Assembly (NCBI GenBank): GCA_009693435.1
Contig: SHXF01000042.1
Span: 1-39,763 of the forward strand
Length of the DNA stretch: 39,763 bases
Source: Betaproteobacteria bacterium
Lineage (GTDB): Bacteria > Pseudomonadota > Gammaproteobacteria > Burkholderiales > SG8-39
Direction of reading: 5' to 3'
Part shown: piece after piece, positions 25,015 through 32,745 of the stretch
Layout: the number at the start of each line of letters is the position of its first letter
How positions within the stretch are numbered: position 1 is the first letter of the stretch
Notes under the pieces: generated by a model
Seen by the model: only the letters and a program-made list of their open reading frames with translations
Told to the model about the DNA's origin: nothing
The model's database searches: none
Program-made: the position numbers and the translations under genes

Positions 25015-26101
25015 GCGCTTCTGGAAGCGGGTCGTCGCCCCGGTCGATGGCTCTTTGCTGTCCGTGGCGATGGGTCTGCTGGCACTCGGGATGATCACGC
25101 TTTACAGCGCGGCATACGAAAACCCCAGCCGGGTCAGTGCCCAGGGATTCAACATTGCCGTAGCGCTCGCGGTGATGTGGATTGCCGCGCAGGTGCCGCC
25201 CCAGACGCTGATGCGATTCGCGCCTCCTGTGTATATCACCGGTCTGCTGCTGTTGCTGGCAGTGGCGGTATTCGGCGACGTCCGCAATGGCGCACGGCGC
25301 TGGCTCAACGTCGGCGTGACCAGCATTCAGCCCTCGGAGATCATGAAAATCGCCATGCCCTTGATGCTTGCCTGGTATTTTCACAAACGCGAATCATTGC
25401 TGCGCTTGCACGACTACGCCGTCGCGGCGGTGTTGCTGGCGGCTCCCGGTCTGCTGATTGCCAGGCAACCGGACCTGGGTACCGCGCTGCTGGTGCTTTG
25501 CGGCGGGTTTTACGTAATTTTCCTGGCAGGTCTGCCGTGGAAAATTCTCGCCGGGCTGGTGACTGCCGGACTGGCCAGCCTTCCGGTGCTGTGGACGATG
25601 CTGCATGATTACCAGCGCCGGCGAATTTTTACCCTCGTCGATCCCAGCGAAGATCCCTTGGGCGCGGGCTACCACATCATACAGGCGACGATCGCAGTGG
25701 GATCGGGGGGCATTACCGGCAAAGGCTGGCTGAAAGGGACTCAGACTCACCTGGAATTCATTCCGGAGCGATCCACCGATTTCATTTTTGCAGTGTTCTC
25801 CGAGGAATTCGGGCTGATCGGCAACGGCTTGCTGTTACTCCTTTATCTTGCTTTGATCACGCGCGGCCTGGTAATTGCCGCAAACGCGCCGACGTTCTTT
25901 TCCCGACTGCTTGCGGGTGCGATTATTCTTACGTTTTTCACCTATGCCTTCGTCAACATGGGCATGGTGAGCGGGATTCTGCCGGTGGTCGGCGTGCCAT
26001 TGCCTCTGGTGTCGTATGGCGGTACAGCGCTCGTGACGCTTTTTCTCGGAATAGGCATCCTGATGAGCATTCAGAAGCATCGCAAGCTGGTGCAGACATG
26101 A
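25004..26101 (+). CDS. mrdB: RodA peptidoglycan glycosyltransferase (SEDS family)
   Basis: RodA polymerises lipid II with PBP2. The 365-residue product has about ten membrane segments and the SEDS-family motifs NGARRWLNVG, then QPSEIMKIAMPL, KGTQTHLEFIPERSTDFIF (carrying the acidic residue essential in the family) and the C-terminal VGVPLPLVSYGGTAL. The ATG at 25004 lies within the end of mrdA. rlpA begins 19 bp after its stop. Confidence 0.96.
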   Translation: MLIERFWKRVVAPVDGSLLSVAMGLLALGMITLYSAAYENPSRVSAQGFNIAVALAVMWIAAQVPPQTLMRFAPPVYITGLLLLLAVAVFGDVRNGARRWLNVGVTSIQPSEIMKIAMPLMLAWYFHKRESLLRLHDYAVAAVLLAAPGLLIARQPDLGTALLVLCGGFYVIFLAGLPWKILAGLVTAGLASLPVLWTMLHDYQRRRIFTLVDPSEDPLGAGYHIIQATIAVGSGGITGKGWLKGTQTHLEFIPERSTDFIFAVFSEEFGLIGNGLLLLLYLALITRGLVIAANAPTFFSRLLAGAIILTFFTYAFVNMGMVSGILPVVGVPLPLVSYGGTALVTLFLGIGILMSIQKHRKLVQT

Positions 26102-26120
26102 AAACAAGAAGGGTGCGGAG

Positions 26121-27194
26121 TTGAACGGGCTGTCCATGTTGCGCTTGAGGCTTGCACGGTCCGGGTTTTCCGCTTCACTCGTTTTCCCCGCGATCCTGGT
26201 TTCTTGCGTGTTGCTGCAGAGTGGTTGCGCCGGCGTCCCGGGTGGTGGACCGGCAGCCGTGCCGCCGGTGGTGACGCAGCAGCAGGGGGTTCCCCCGCAG
26301 ACGCAGGGACCGCGTCGTGGCGGCTACTACCAGGATGACGGTCCGGGCGAGAATTCGCCTCCGGACCTGGGCGCAATTGCCGACGCTGAACCCCGTCTGG
26401 ATCCGTTGCATCGATTCGCCAACAACCCGTACAACGTGTTCGGGCAAGCCTACGTGCCCCTGCGCTCTGCGTCGCCCTATCGCCAGCGCGGACTCGGCAG
26501 CTGGTATGGCCGCAAATTTCATGGTCAGCGAACTTCCAGCGGCGAGCCTTACGACATGTACGCAATGACCGCAGCGCACCCCACCCTGCCGATTCCGAGT
26601 TATGCGCGCGTCACGCACGTTGCGAGCGGCCGTACGGTGGTGGTGCGCATCAACGACCGGGGCCCTTTTCATTCGGGACGAATCATCGACTTATCCTATA
26701 CGGCAGCCTGGAAGCTTGGTTACGTGGCTGCGGGCAGTGCCCAGGTGGATGTCGAAGCGATCAGTCCGGCAGAGATTGCCGAGCGCGGCAAGAAGCCGGT
26801 GACCCTGGCTGTTTCGGCGGCATCTTACCCGGCGGCGCAAGCACAGCCAGTCACGAAAGTGCTGGCCGCCGAGCAAAAGCCGCTGCCGCCGCTTGCTGAA
26901 AAAGATGGCGCTGTGCTCGATTCCGGGGATGCAGCCCAGTCAGCCAGCCGGGGCGGCACGTCGGGCAACGTCTATCTGCAACTTGCCGCGTTCTCGGCGC
27001 GTGAATCTGCAGAACAGGTCCGAGTGCGGCTGGGTCGGGAATTGGCATGGCTGGGCCGCACCATCGAGATATTTTCGAAGGGCGGGCTGTTTCGCCTTCA
27101 TCTCGGCCCCTATCGCGACAGAAGCGAAGCGGGCGGCGTCGCCGCGCGCATCCAGGAGGCCATGCAGACAAAGCCCATGATCGTCGTCCGATGA
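26121..27194 (+). CDS. rlpA: RlpA-like lytic transglycosylase lipoprotein with SPOR domain, first copy
   Basis: RlpA is an outer-membrane lipoprotein that cuts naked glycan strands. From TTG 26121 the 357-residue protein has a lipoprotein signal with Cys36 in LLQSGC. A double-psi beta-barrel follows (about 124-205) with the catalytic triad positions Glu142 (SSGEPYD), His153 (TAAHP) and Asp179 (INDRGP). A SPOR domain at the C-terminus (about 279-357) binds denuded peptidoglycan. AGAAGGG precedes the TTG by about eight bases; an ATG at 26136 is an alternative that would keep the lipoprotein signal. It overlaps a second rlpA by four bases. Confidence 0.9.
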   Translation: MNGLSMLRLRLARSGFSASLVFPAILVSCVLLQSGCAGVPGGGPAAVPPVVTQQQGVPPQTQGPRRGGYYQDDGPGENSPPDLGAIADAEPRLDPLHRFANNPYNVFGQAYVPLRSASPYRQRGLGSWYGRKFHGQRTSSGEPYDMYAMTAAHPTLPIPSYARVTHVASGRTVVVRINDRGPFHSGRIIDLSYTAAWKLGYVAAGSAQVDVEAISPAEIAERGKKPVTLAVSAASYPAAQAQPVTKVLAAEQKPLPPLAEKDGAVLDSGDAAQSASRGGTSGNVYLQLAAFSARESAEQVRVRLGRELAWLGRTIEIFSKGGLFRLHLGPYRDRSEAGGVAARIQEAMQTKPMIVVR

Positions 27195-28180
27195 CGCGCA
27201 CCTGCCCGGGGACGCATCTGCGCGCACTGGCAATCTGCCTCGCTGCCGGCACGCTCACCGGGTGCGCCGGTGGTCTTTCCGGCGGGCGGGACAATGCGCG
27301 CATTGCGACAGCCGATGCGCCGCTTGCACCCGCTGCCGCGTCCCGGTCTGCTTCGTCGGCGCCAGCATCGATGCCGACGGGGCTGCTGCTTCGGCGTCCT
27401 GGCGGTTTCTATACGGACGACGGACCAGACGGCAAACCCCCCGTCGACCTGAACCTTGTCGCGGATGCCGAACCGAAACCGGAACCGCTCAACGCGCGCG
27501 CCAACGATCCCTATACCGTTTTCGGGCGCGACTATGTTCCGGCACGCGCCGTAGGCGCGTACAAGCGCCAGGGCACGGCGTCCTGGTACGGTCGCAAGTT
27601 TCACGGCCAACGTACGGTCGGCGGTGAGATCTACGACATGTATGCCATGAGTGCCGCGCATCCGACACTGCCCATTCCGAGTTATGCAAGAGTGACCAAC
27701 CTCGAGAACGGCCGCGCGGTTATCGTGCGCATCAACGACCGTGGCCCGTTTTCTTCGGGCAGGATCATGGACCTGTCATACGCAGCCGCTTTCAGGCTCG
27801 GATTCGCCGAGTCTGCGCTCACCAATATTGAAGTGGAAACGATTGTTCCGGTGGAATCAGCGGTAGCGTTGGCCATCACAAGAGAGACGACTCCGCTTTC
27901 CGCGGATCTTCCCAAGGAAGAACCGTCGGTCCCGCAGACCAGCGAAGCGGGCGGGATTTACCTGCAGCTGGGCGCCTTTTCGGTTCGCGTCAACGCCGAT
28001 AACTTCCGCGCCAGACTGCAACGCCAGCTCGATCCACTCAAGCAGACACTGCATACCCAGGTCAGCGGAAACCTGTTTCGGGTTCGCCTGGGGCCGTACC
28101 GCAGTCGCGCGGAAGCCAACGAGGTTGCGGAGCGGATTCGGGACGTGCTCGAATTCAAACCCGTCGTCGTCGGACGCTGA
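27191..28180 (+). CDS. RlpA-like lytic transglycosylase lipoprotein with SPOR domain, second copy
   Basis: This 329-residue paralogue directly follows the first copy (ATGA overlap). It has a canonical lipobox LTGC (Cys25), then the same GGFYTDDGP and ADAEP-P spacer, the barrel with GTASWYGRKFHGQRT, Glu146, His157 and Asp183, and a SPOR domain (IYLQLGAFSVRVNADNFR, from about residue 255). The two barrels are highly similar in the WYGRKFHGQRT and HPTLPIPSYARVT stretches while the linkers differ, as expected of an old tandem duplication with both active sites kept. I used ATG 27191 because it gives the lipoprotein signal; the frame upstream runs inside the first copy. Confidence 0.88.
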   Translation: MTRTCPGTHLRALAICLAAGTLTGCAGGLSGGRDNARIATADAPLAPAAASRSASSAPASMPTGLLLRRPGGFYTDDGPDGKPPVDLNLVADAEPKPEPLNARANDPYTVFGRDYVPARAVGAYKRQGTASWYGRKFHGQRTVGGEIYDMYAMSAAHPTLPIPSYARVTNLENGRAVIVRINDRGPFSSGRIMDLSYAAAFRLGFAESALTNIEVETIVPVESAVALAITRETTPLSADLPKEEPSVPQTSEAGGIYLQLGAFSVRVNADNFRARLQRQLDPLKQTLHTQVSGNLFRVRLGPYRSRAEANEVAERIRDVLEFKPVVVGR

Positions 28181-28263
28181 AATACCGATGGAAATCGCGA
28201 CGCCAGCGATTCGATGCACGTTAGTGCGCATTCCAGCGGCGGTGATTCCGTTTGCCGGTCCGT

Positions 28264-28269
28264 TATAAT
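28264..28269 (+). promoter_or_regulatory. Candidate -10 element for dacC
   Basis: A perfect TATAAT within CGTTATAATC lies 24 bp upstream of the dacC ATG, implying a short leader. No clear -35 was found 16-18 bp further upstream. It may start a transcript independent of the rlpA genes. Confidence 0.45.
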
Positions 28270-28292
28270 CCAGGCTTTCCTGCGTGCAATCC

Positions 28293-29417
28293 ATGTTCGT
28301 ACGCCTGCTGATCTGTTTTTCGTTGCTCTGCGGTCAGGTTACCCAAGCCATGGCCCAGCAGCCGCCCCCCGTCGCGGCACGCGCCTGGCTGTTGCTGGAC
28401 GTTTCAAGCGACCAGGTTATTGCCAGTCACAACCCGGATGAACGGGTCGAGCCGGCGTCGCTGACCAAGCTGATGACCGCGTACCTGACCTTCGCGGCGA
28501 TATCCAAGAAGACCGTTGCACTCGAGCAGGCCGTGGTTATTTCCGGGCGCGCCTCGCGCGCCGGCGGATCTCGCATGTTCATCGAACCGAACATGCCGGT
28601 CAAAGTTGAAGAGTTGCTGCGCGGCATGATCGTGCAGTCGGGCAATGACGCCTGCATCGCCCTGGCTGAATTGATCGCGGGATCGGAAGAAGTATTCGTG
28701 CAGTTGATGAATCGCGAGGCGGGCAGGCTGGGCATGAAGAATACCAACTTCGCGAACTCGAGCGGGCTGCCCGACCCCAAGCACTATTCAAGTGCCCGGG
28801 ACCTTGCACTGCTCGCCGCGGCGCTGATCCGTGATTTTCCCGACCTGTACCGCTATTACTCGATCAAAGAATACCGATACAACAACATCACCCAGCCAAA
28901 CCGGAACCGGCTGCTGTGGCTGGATCCCAATGTGGATGGCGTCAAGACCGGCCATACGGACAATGCCGGCTATTGCCTGATTGCATCCGCCAAGCGCGGT
29001 CCGCGACGGCTGCTGTCGGTGGTGCTTGGGGCAAACTCCGACAGCACGCGGGCACAGGAGAGCCAGAAGCTCCTTAATTTCGGGTTTCAGCTCTATGACA
29101 GCGCCCGCCTCTACGAAAAGGGCCAGACCCTCGCTCAGCTCGAAGTATGGAAAGGCAGCGAGTCGCGTCTGAAGGCAGGCATGGCTTCGGACTTGTACAT
29201 TACGGTTCCCAAGGGGCAGTCAGACAAGCTGAAAGCCGACCTTGTAAGCGAGCAGCCCCTGGTCGCACCGATTTCTGCCGGCCAGCGCGTAGGCACGGTG
29301 CGCGTGGCTTTCGACAACCGGGCGATCGGCGAATATCCTGTAGTCGCACTCGAAACCGTCTCTGTTGCCGGGTTTTTCGGACGAGCATGGGATACGGTTC
29401 GATTGTGGTTCAAATGA
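28293..29417 (+). CDS. dacC: D-alanyl-D-alanine carboxypeptidase (PBP5/6 type)
   Basis: This DD-carboxypeptidase removes the terminal D-Ala from peptidoglycan stem peptides. The 374-residue protein has a signal peptide (1-21, ending QAMAQQ) and the active-site motifs SLTK (Ser56, Lys59), SGN (from Ser116) and KTG (Lys218). A PBP5 C-terminal beta domain and an amphipathic end helix (GRAWDTVRLWFK) anchor it to the membrane. I chose ATG 28293; a GTG nine bases earlier is possible. It opens the block dacC-dat-ybeD-lipB-lipA found in many proteobacteria. Confidence 0.93.
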   Translation: MFVRLLICFSLLCGQVTQAMAQQPPPVAARAWLLLDVSSDQVIASHNPDERVEPASLTKLMTAYLTFAAISKKTVALEQAVVISGRASRAGGSRMFIEPNMPVKVEELLRGMIVQSGNDACIALAELIAGSEEVFVQLMNREAGRLGMKNTNFANSSGLPDPKHYSSARDLALLAAALIRDFPDLYRYYSIKEYRYNNITQPNRNRLLWLDPNVDGVKTGHTDNAGYCLIASAKRGPRRLLSVVLGANSDSTRAQESQKLLNFGFQLYDSARLYEKGQTLAQLEVWKGSESRLKAGMASDLYITVPKGQSDKLKADLVSEQPLVAPISAGQRVGTVRVAFDNRAIGEYPVVALETVSVAGFFGRAWDTVRLWFK

Positions 29418-29506
29418 GCGGCGCATGGCAGCACGCGTGACGCGCGATTGCGCCGGCGTGTGCCCTCACCCCCGCTCACCGCTTTGCACAAATCTGGAAA
29501 GGTCCG

Positions 29507-30364
29507 ATGATTTACCTTAACGGCGAGTTCATGCCGCTGGAGCAGGCGAAGATCCCGGTGCTCGACCGGGGTTTCATCTTCGGCGATGGCGTGTACGAAC
29601 TCATTCCGGTCTACTCTCGCCGGCCTTTTCGGCTCGGAGAGCACCTCGAAAGGTTACGGGCCAGTCTCGACGCGACGGCTATTGTCAATCCACACTCGGA
29701 TGCCCAGTGGTCGGAGCTGTTCCGGCGCGTCATAGCAGAGAACCCCTGGGAGGACCAAAGTCTCTACCTGCAGGTTACGCGAGGCGTCGCGCCCCGCGAT
29801 CATCGATTTCCGGTGAACGCGACGCCGACCGTGTTCATCATGTCATCCGAACTGACCGGACCGCCGGCAGTGGTGCGTGAGCGCGGCGCGGCTGCCATTA
29901 CCCGGGAGGATTTCCGGTGGTTGCGCTGCGACATCAAATCGATATCGCTGCTTGGCAATTGCCTGCTGCGGCAGGCCGCCGCCGATGCCGACTGCATCGA
30001 GACGATCCTGCATCGCGACGGCTATATTACCGAAGCTTCGTCAAGCAACGTATTTGTAGTCTCGGACGGCCTGATCGTCACGCCGCCCAAGTCAAACCTG
30101 ATGCTGCCGGGCATCACCTATGACGTGGTTCTCGAAATCCTGAAGGCGAACGAAATCCGCCACGAAGTCCGCACCGTACCCGCGGCCGAACTTCGCCCGG
30201 CTGACGAAATATGGCTCACGTCCTCGACCAAGGAGGTACTCGCGGTGACGATGCTGGATGGAAAACCTGTGGGTGCCGGCAGGCCGGGCACCGTATATGC
30301 CCGCGTGTATTCGCTTTACCAGGATTTCAAAGCCAACGTGATGCGGGCGCCAGGACATGACTGA
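29507..30364 (+). CDS. dat: D-amino acid aminotransferase (fold-type IV PLP enzyme)
   Basis: This class IV aminotransferase probably interconverts D-alanine and D-glutamate with keto acids, supplying D-amino acids for cell wall or recycling. The 285-residue length, the start IYLNGEFMPLEQAKIPVLDRGF, the PLP lysine in CDIKSISLLGN (Lys144) and the ITEASSSNVFVV loop fit the D-amino acid/branched-chain group. The context between dacC and ybeD favours the D-amino-acid assignment. Its last codons overlap ybeD by eight bases. Confidence 0.88.
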   Translation: MIYLNGEFMPLEQAKIPVLDRGFIFGDGVYELIPVYSRRPFRLGEHLERLRASLDATAIVNPHSDAQWSELFRRVIAENPWEDQSLYLQVTRGVAPRDHRFPVNATPTVFIMSSELTGPPAVVRERGAAAITREDFRWLRCDIKSISLLGNCLLRQAAADADCIETILHRDGYITEASSSNVFVVSDGLIVTPPKSNLMLPGITYDVVLEILKANEIRHEVRTVPAAELRPADEIWLTSSTKEVLAVTMLDGKPVGAGRPGTVYARVYSLYQDFKANVMRAPGHD

Positions 30365-30626
30365 GGAAATAGAATCGATACTTGCATTCCCGACCGAATT
30401 TCCCATCAAGATAATGGGAAAGACGCAAGCCGGTTTCGCCCAGAACATCATCGAAATCGTGCAGCGGCACGCGCCGGATTTCGACGCGGCTGCAATGGAG
30501 ATGCGCTCCAGCCGCGAGGGTCGATATCTTTCGCTGACCTGCACCATCATCGCCACCTCGCGGGAACAACTCGACAATCTGTACCGCGAGCTATGCGACC
30601 ATCCGATGGTCACGATGGTGCTGTGA
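30357..30626 (+). CDS. ybeD: YbeD family (DUF493) protein
   Basis: This 89-residue alpha/beta protein has an ACT-like fold with the family signature FPTEFPIKIMGK and the C-terminal LDNLYRELCDHPMVTMVL. YbeD lies between dacA/dat-type genes and lipB across proteobacteria, and its role is not settled, although a link to lipoylation or to regulation by ligand binding has been suggested by context. It overlaps dat by eight bases and precedes lipB by seven. Confidence 0.9.
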   Translation: MTEEIESILAFPTEFPIKIMGKTQAGFAQNIIEIVQRHAPDFDAAAMEMRSSREGRYLSLTCTIIATSREQLDNLYRELCDHPMVTMVL

Positions 30627-30633
30627 GAGACCT

Positions 30634-31326
30634 GTGATAACGGAAGAATCCGGCGCGACCGAAATCCGTGGCAATGGACGCACCCTGCACGCCGCGGCGC
30701 ATCCTGCCATTCTGGTGCGTCAACTCGGCCTGTCGGATTATGAAGCGACCTACGCCGCAATGCGCGATTTCACCGCTTCCCGGAACGAACATACTCCTGA
30801 TGAATTGTGGGTTCTCGAGCATCCGCCGGTCTATACAGCCGGTGTCGCCGCGCGCAGGGCGCATTTTCCCTCCGATAGCGCCATTCCCGTACTCATGGTG
30901 GATCGCGGCGGCCAGATTACCTACCACGGCCCGGGACAAGCCGTGGTCTATGTGCTTGTGGCTCTGCAGCGGCGCGGCCTGGGCGTGCGCGCGCTGGTTC
31001 GACTCATAGAGCGGGCGGTGATTGCATTGCTGGAAACCTATGGCGTCGTCGGTGAAACCATTCAGGGCGCGCCGGGCGTCTATGCAGGCGGCGCCAAGAT
31101 CGCCGCGCTCGGATTGCGGGTGCGCGGTGGCGCCGCCTACCACGGCGTAAGCCTGAACGTGGATGTGGACCTGCAGCCGTTCCTCGCCATCGATCCGTGC
31201 GGCTACCCGGGTATGCCGGTAACGCGACTGGCGGATTTCGGCATCGGCGCAAACTCCGGCACAGTGGGCGGCCGGCTTGCTGCCATAATTGCGGAGCACA
31301 TGGAATCGCGTGGACCAGACCGCTGA
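30634..31326 (+). CDS. lipB: Octanoyl-[acyl-carrier protein] transferase LipB
   Basis: LipB moves octanoyl groups from ACP to the lipoyl domains of 2-oxoacid dehydrogenases and GcvH. The 230-residue protein keeps [12 protein letters not shown], the catalytic Lys155 in GAKIAALG and the catalytic Cys189 in DPCGY. The GTG start 30634 follows ybeD by seven bases. The N-terminal 25 residues are longer than average and a later start cannot be excluded. Its stop lies inside the first codons of lipA. Confidence 0.93.
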   Translation: MITEESGATEIRGNGRTLHAAAHPAILVRQLGLSDYEATYAAMRDFTASRNEHTPDELWVLEHPPVYTAGVAARRAHFPSDSAIPVLMVDRGGQITYHGPGQAVVYVLVALQRRGLGVRALVRLIERAVIALLETYGVVGETIQGAPGVYAGGAKIAALGLRVRGGAAYHGVSLNVDVDLQPFLAIDPCGYPGMPVTRLADFGIGANSGTVGGRLAAIIAEHMESRGPDR

Positions 31327-32281
31327 AAAACAGAAGGGCCGATCCAAGACGGCGCGCATACCTATCAAGGTAGTTGCGCAGCCCCGGCTGCCCAAACCCG
31401 ACTGGATACGTGTGCGCGCCGCTACCGCGGGATCGCGCTTTCATGAAATCAAGCAGGTGCTGCGCGAACGGAATCTGCACACTGTCTGCGAGGAAGCATC
31501 CTGTCCGAACATCGGCGAGTGCTTCGGCAAGGGCACTGCGACATTCATGATTCTTGGCGATCTGTGCACCCGTCGCTGCCCGTTTTGCGATGTCGCTCAT
31601 GGCCGGCCCCAACCGCCGGATCAGCAGGAACCACTGCACCTGGCCGAGACCATCGCGGCGCTGAAGTTGTCGTACGTTGTGATTACCAGCGTCGATCGAG
31701 ATGACCTGCGCGATGGCGGGGCGGGGCATTTCGCCGAGTGCATTCGCGCCGTACGGCTGCATTCCCCGGATACCCGCATCGAAATCCTGGTGCCGGATTT
31801 TCGCGGGCGGCTTGACAAGGCGCTGGACATGCTCGCATCCGATCCGCCCGACGTGATGAATCACAATCTGGAAACGGTGCCACGGCTGTACCGCCAGGCC
31901 CGCCCAGGATCCGATTACAGGCACTCGCTCAAGTTGCTGCAGGACTTCAAGGCGCGCCGGCCCGACGTCCCGACCAAGTCCGGCCTGATGATCGGGTTGG
32001 GGGAAACCGACGACGAAATACTGGAGGTGATGCGCGACCTGCGACAGCACGCCGTGGACATGCTGACGATCGGGCAATATCTGCAGCCGTCAGCGGATCA
32101 CTTGCCGGTGCTGCGCTACCTGCATCCGGAGGGTTTCGCGCGTTTCGGCGAGGAAGCGGATCGGCTCGGATTTGCGCATGCGGCGGTCGGCCCGATGGTC
32201 CGCTCCAGTTACCATGCCGATCGGCAGGCGAACGCTGCATTTCCCCGGCTCGCGGATTCAGGGCATCTGCAGGCTCCGTAG
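31310..32281 (+). CDS. lipA: Lipoyl synthase (radical SAM)
   Basis: LipA inserts two sulfurs into protein-bound octanoate. From GTG 31310 the 323-residue protein has the auxiliary cluster cysteines Cys60, Cys65 and Cys71 ([12 protein letters not shown]), the radical-[11 protein letters not shown] (Cys86, Cys90, Cys93) and the C-terminal RSSYHAD serine motif. The start is uncertain: GTG 31310 and TTG 31289 both lie in lipB, without a strong ribosome site, so translation is probably coupled to lipB. No terminator was seen in the 29-bp gap to the convergent thioredoxin-fold gene. Confidence 0.95.
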   Translation: MDQTAEKQKGRSKTARIPIKVVAQPRLPKPDWIRVRAATAGSRFHEIKQVLRERNLHTVCEEASCPNIGECFGKGTATFMILGDLCTRRCPFCDVAHGRPQPPDQQEPLHLAETIAALKLSYVVITSVDRDDLRDGGAGHFAECIRAVRLHSPDTRIEILVPDFRGRLDKALDMLASDPPDVMNHNLETVPRLYRQARPGSDYRHSLKLLQDFKARRPDVPTKSGLMIGLGETDDEILEVMRDLRQHAVDMLTIGQYLQPSADHLPVLRYLHPEGFARFGEEADRLGFAHAAVGPMVRSSYHADRQANAAFPRLADSGHLQAP

Positions 32282-32310
32282 CGGCCGTGTGACGCAGCAC
32301 GGGTAAAGCC

Positions 32311-32661
32311 TCAGGACGCTTCTTTCAGTTTGGCTTCGAGCAGGGCGTGGAGCAGCTCGAAATCGGGCTCGCCCAGATACTGCTTCACCACCCGTCCGCG
32401 CTTGTCGATGATGAAGGTCGTCGGAGTCAGCTGGATATCGCCGAAGCGTTTCGCGAGATCACCCATCGGGTCAAGCACAACCTTGAACGGCAGCGCGTTC
32501 TTTTCGGTGTAGTGGAGCACATGGTTCGGCGGGTCGTAGCTCATGGCCACAGCGATGGTTTCGAAGCCACTGTCACGGTACTTGTTGTAGGTTTCGACGA
32601 TCCGGGGCATCTCATGCACGCATGTGACGCAGGACGTTGCCCAGAAGTTGACCAGCACCAC
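32311..32661 (-). CDS. TlpA/ResA-like thioredoxin-fold protein lacking its N-terminus
   Basis: The frame encodes a thioredoxin fold with FWATSCVTC (CxxC redox site), then VAMSYDPP and LTPTTFIIDKRG carrying the cis-Pro. It matches TlpA/ResA-type disulphide reductases of betaproteobacteria. Those are about 160-180 residues with a signal or membrane anchor. Here the frame continues upstream of GTG 32661 only 28 codons, to the polA TGA at 32746-32748 in the same frame, with no ATG, GTG or TTG start before GTG 32661 and no signal peptide. The protein would start at the first beta strand, inside the cytoplasm. It is either a truncated relic that lost its 5' end against polA, or a protein using an unusual start. 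Confidence 0.7.
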   Translation of the reverse strand: MVLVNFWATSCVTCVHEMPRIVETYNKYRDSGFETIAVAMSYDPPNHVLHYTEKNALPFKVVLDPMGDLAKRFGDIQLTPTTFIIDKRGRVVKQYLGEPDFELLHALLEAKLKEAS

Positions 32662-32745
32662 CTTGCCACGCAGTTCCGCAGTTACCCGGCCGCGCCACGT
32701 CTGGGCCCAATCGGTGCGAAGCAGGGGCGCACATGCCGCCGGAAT

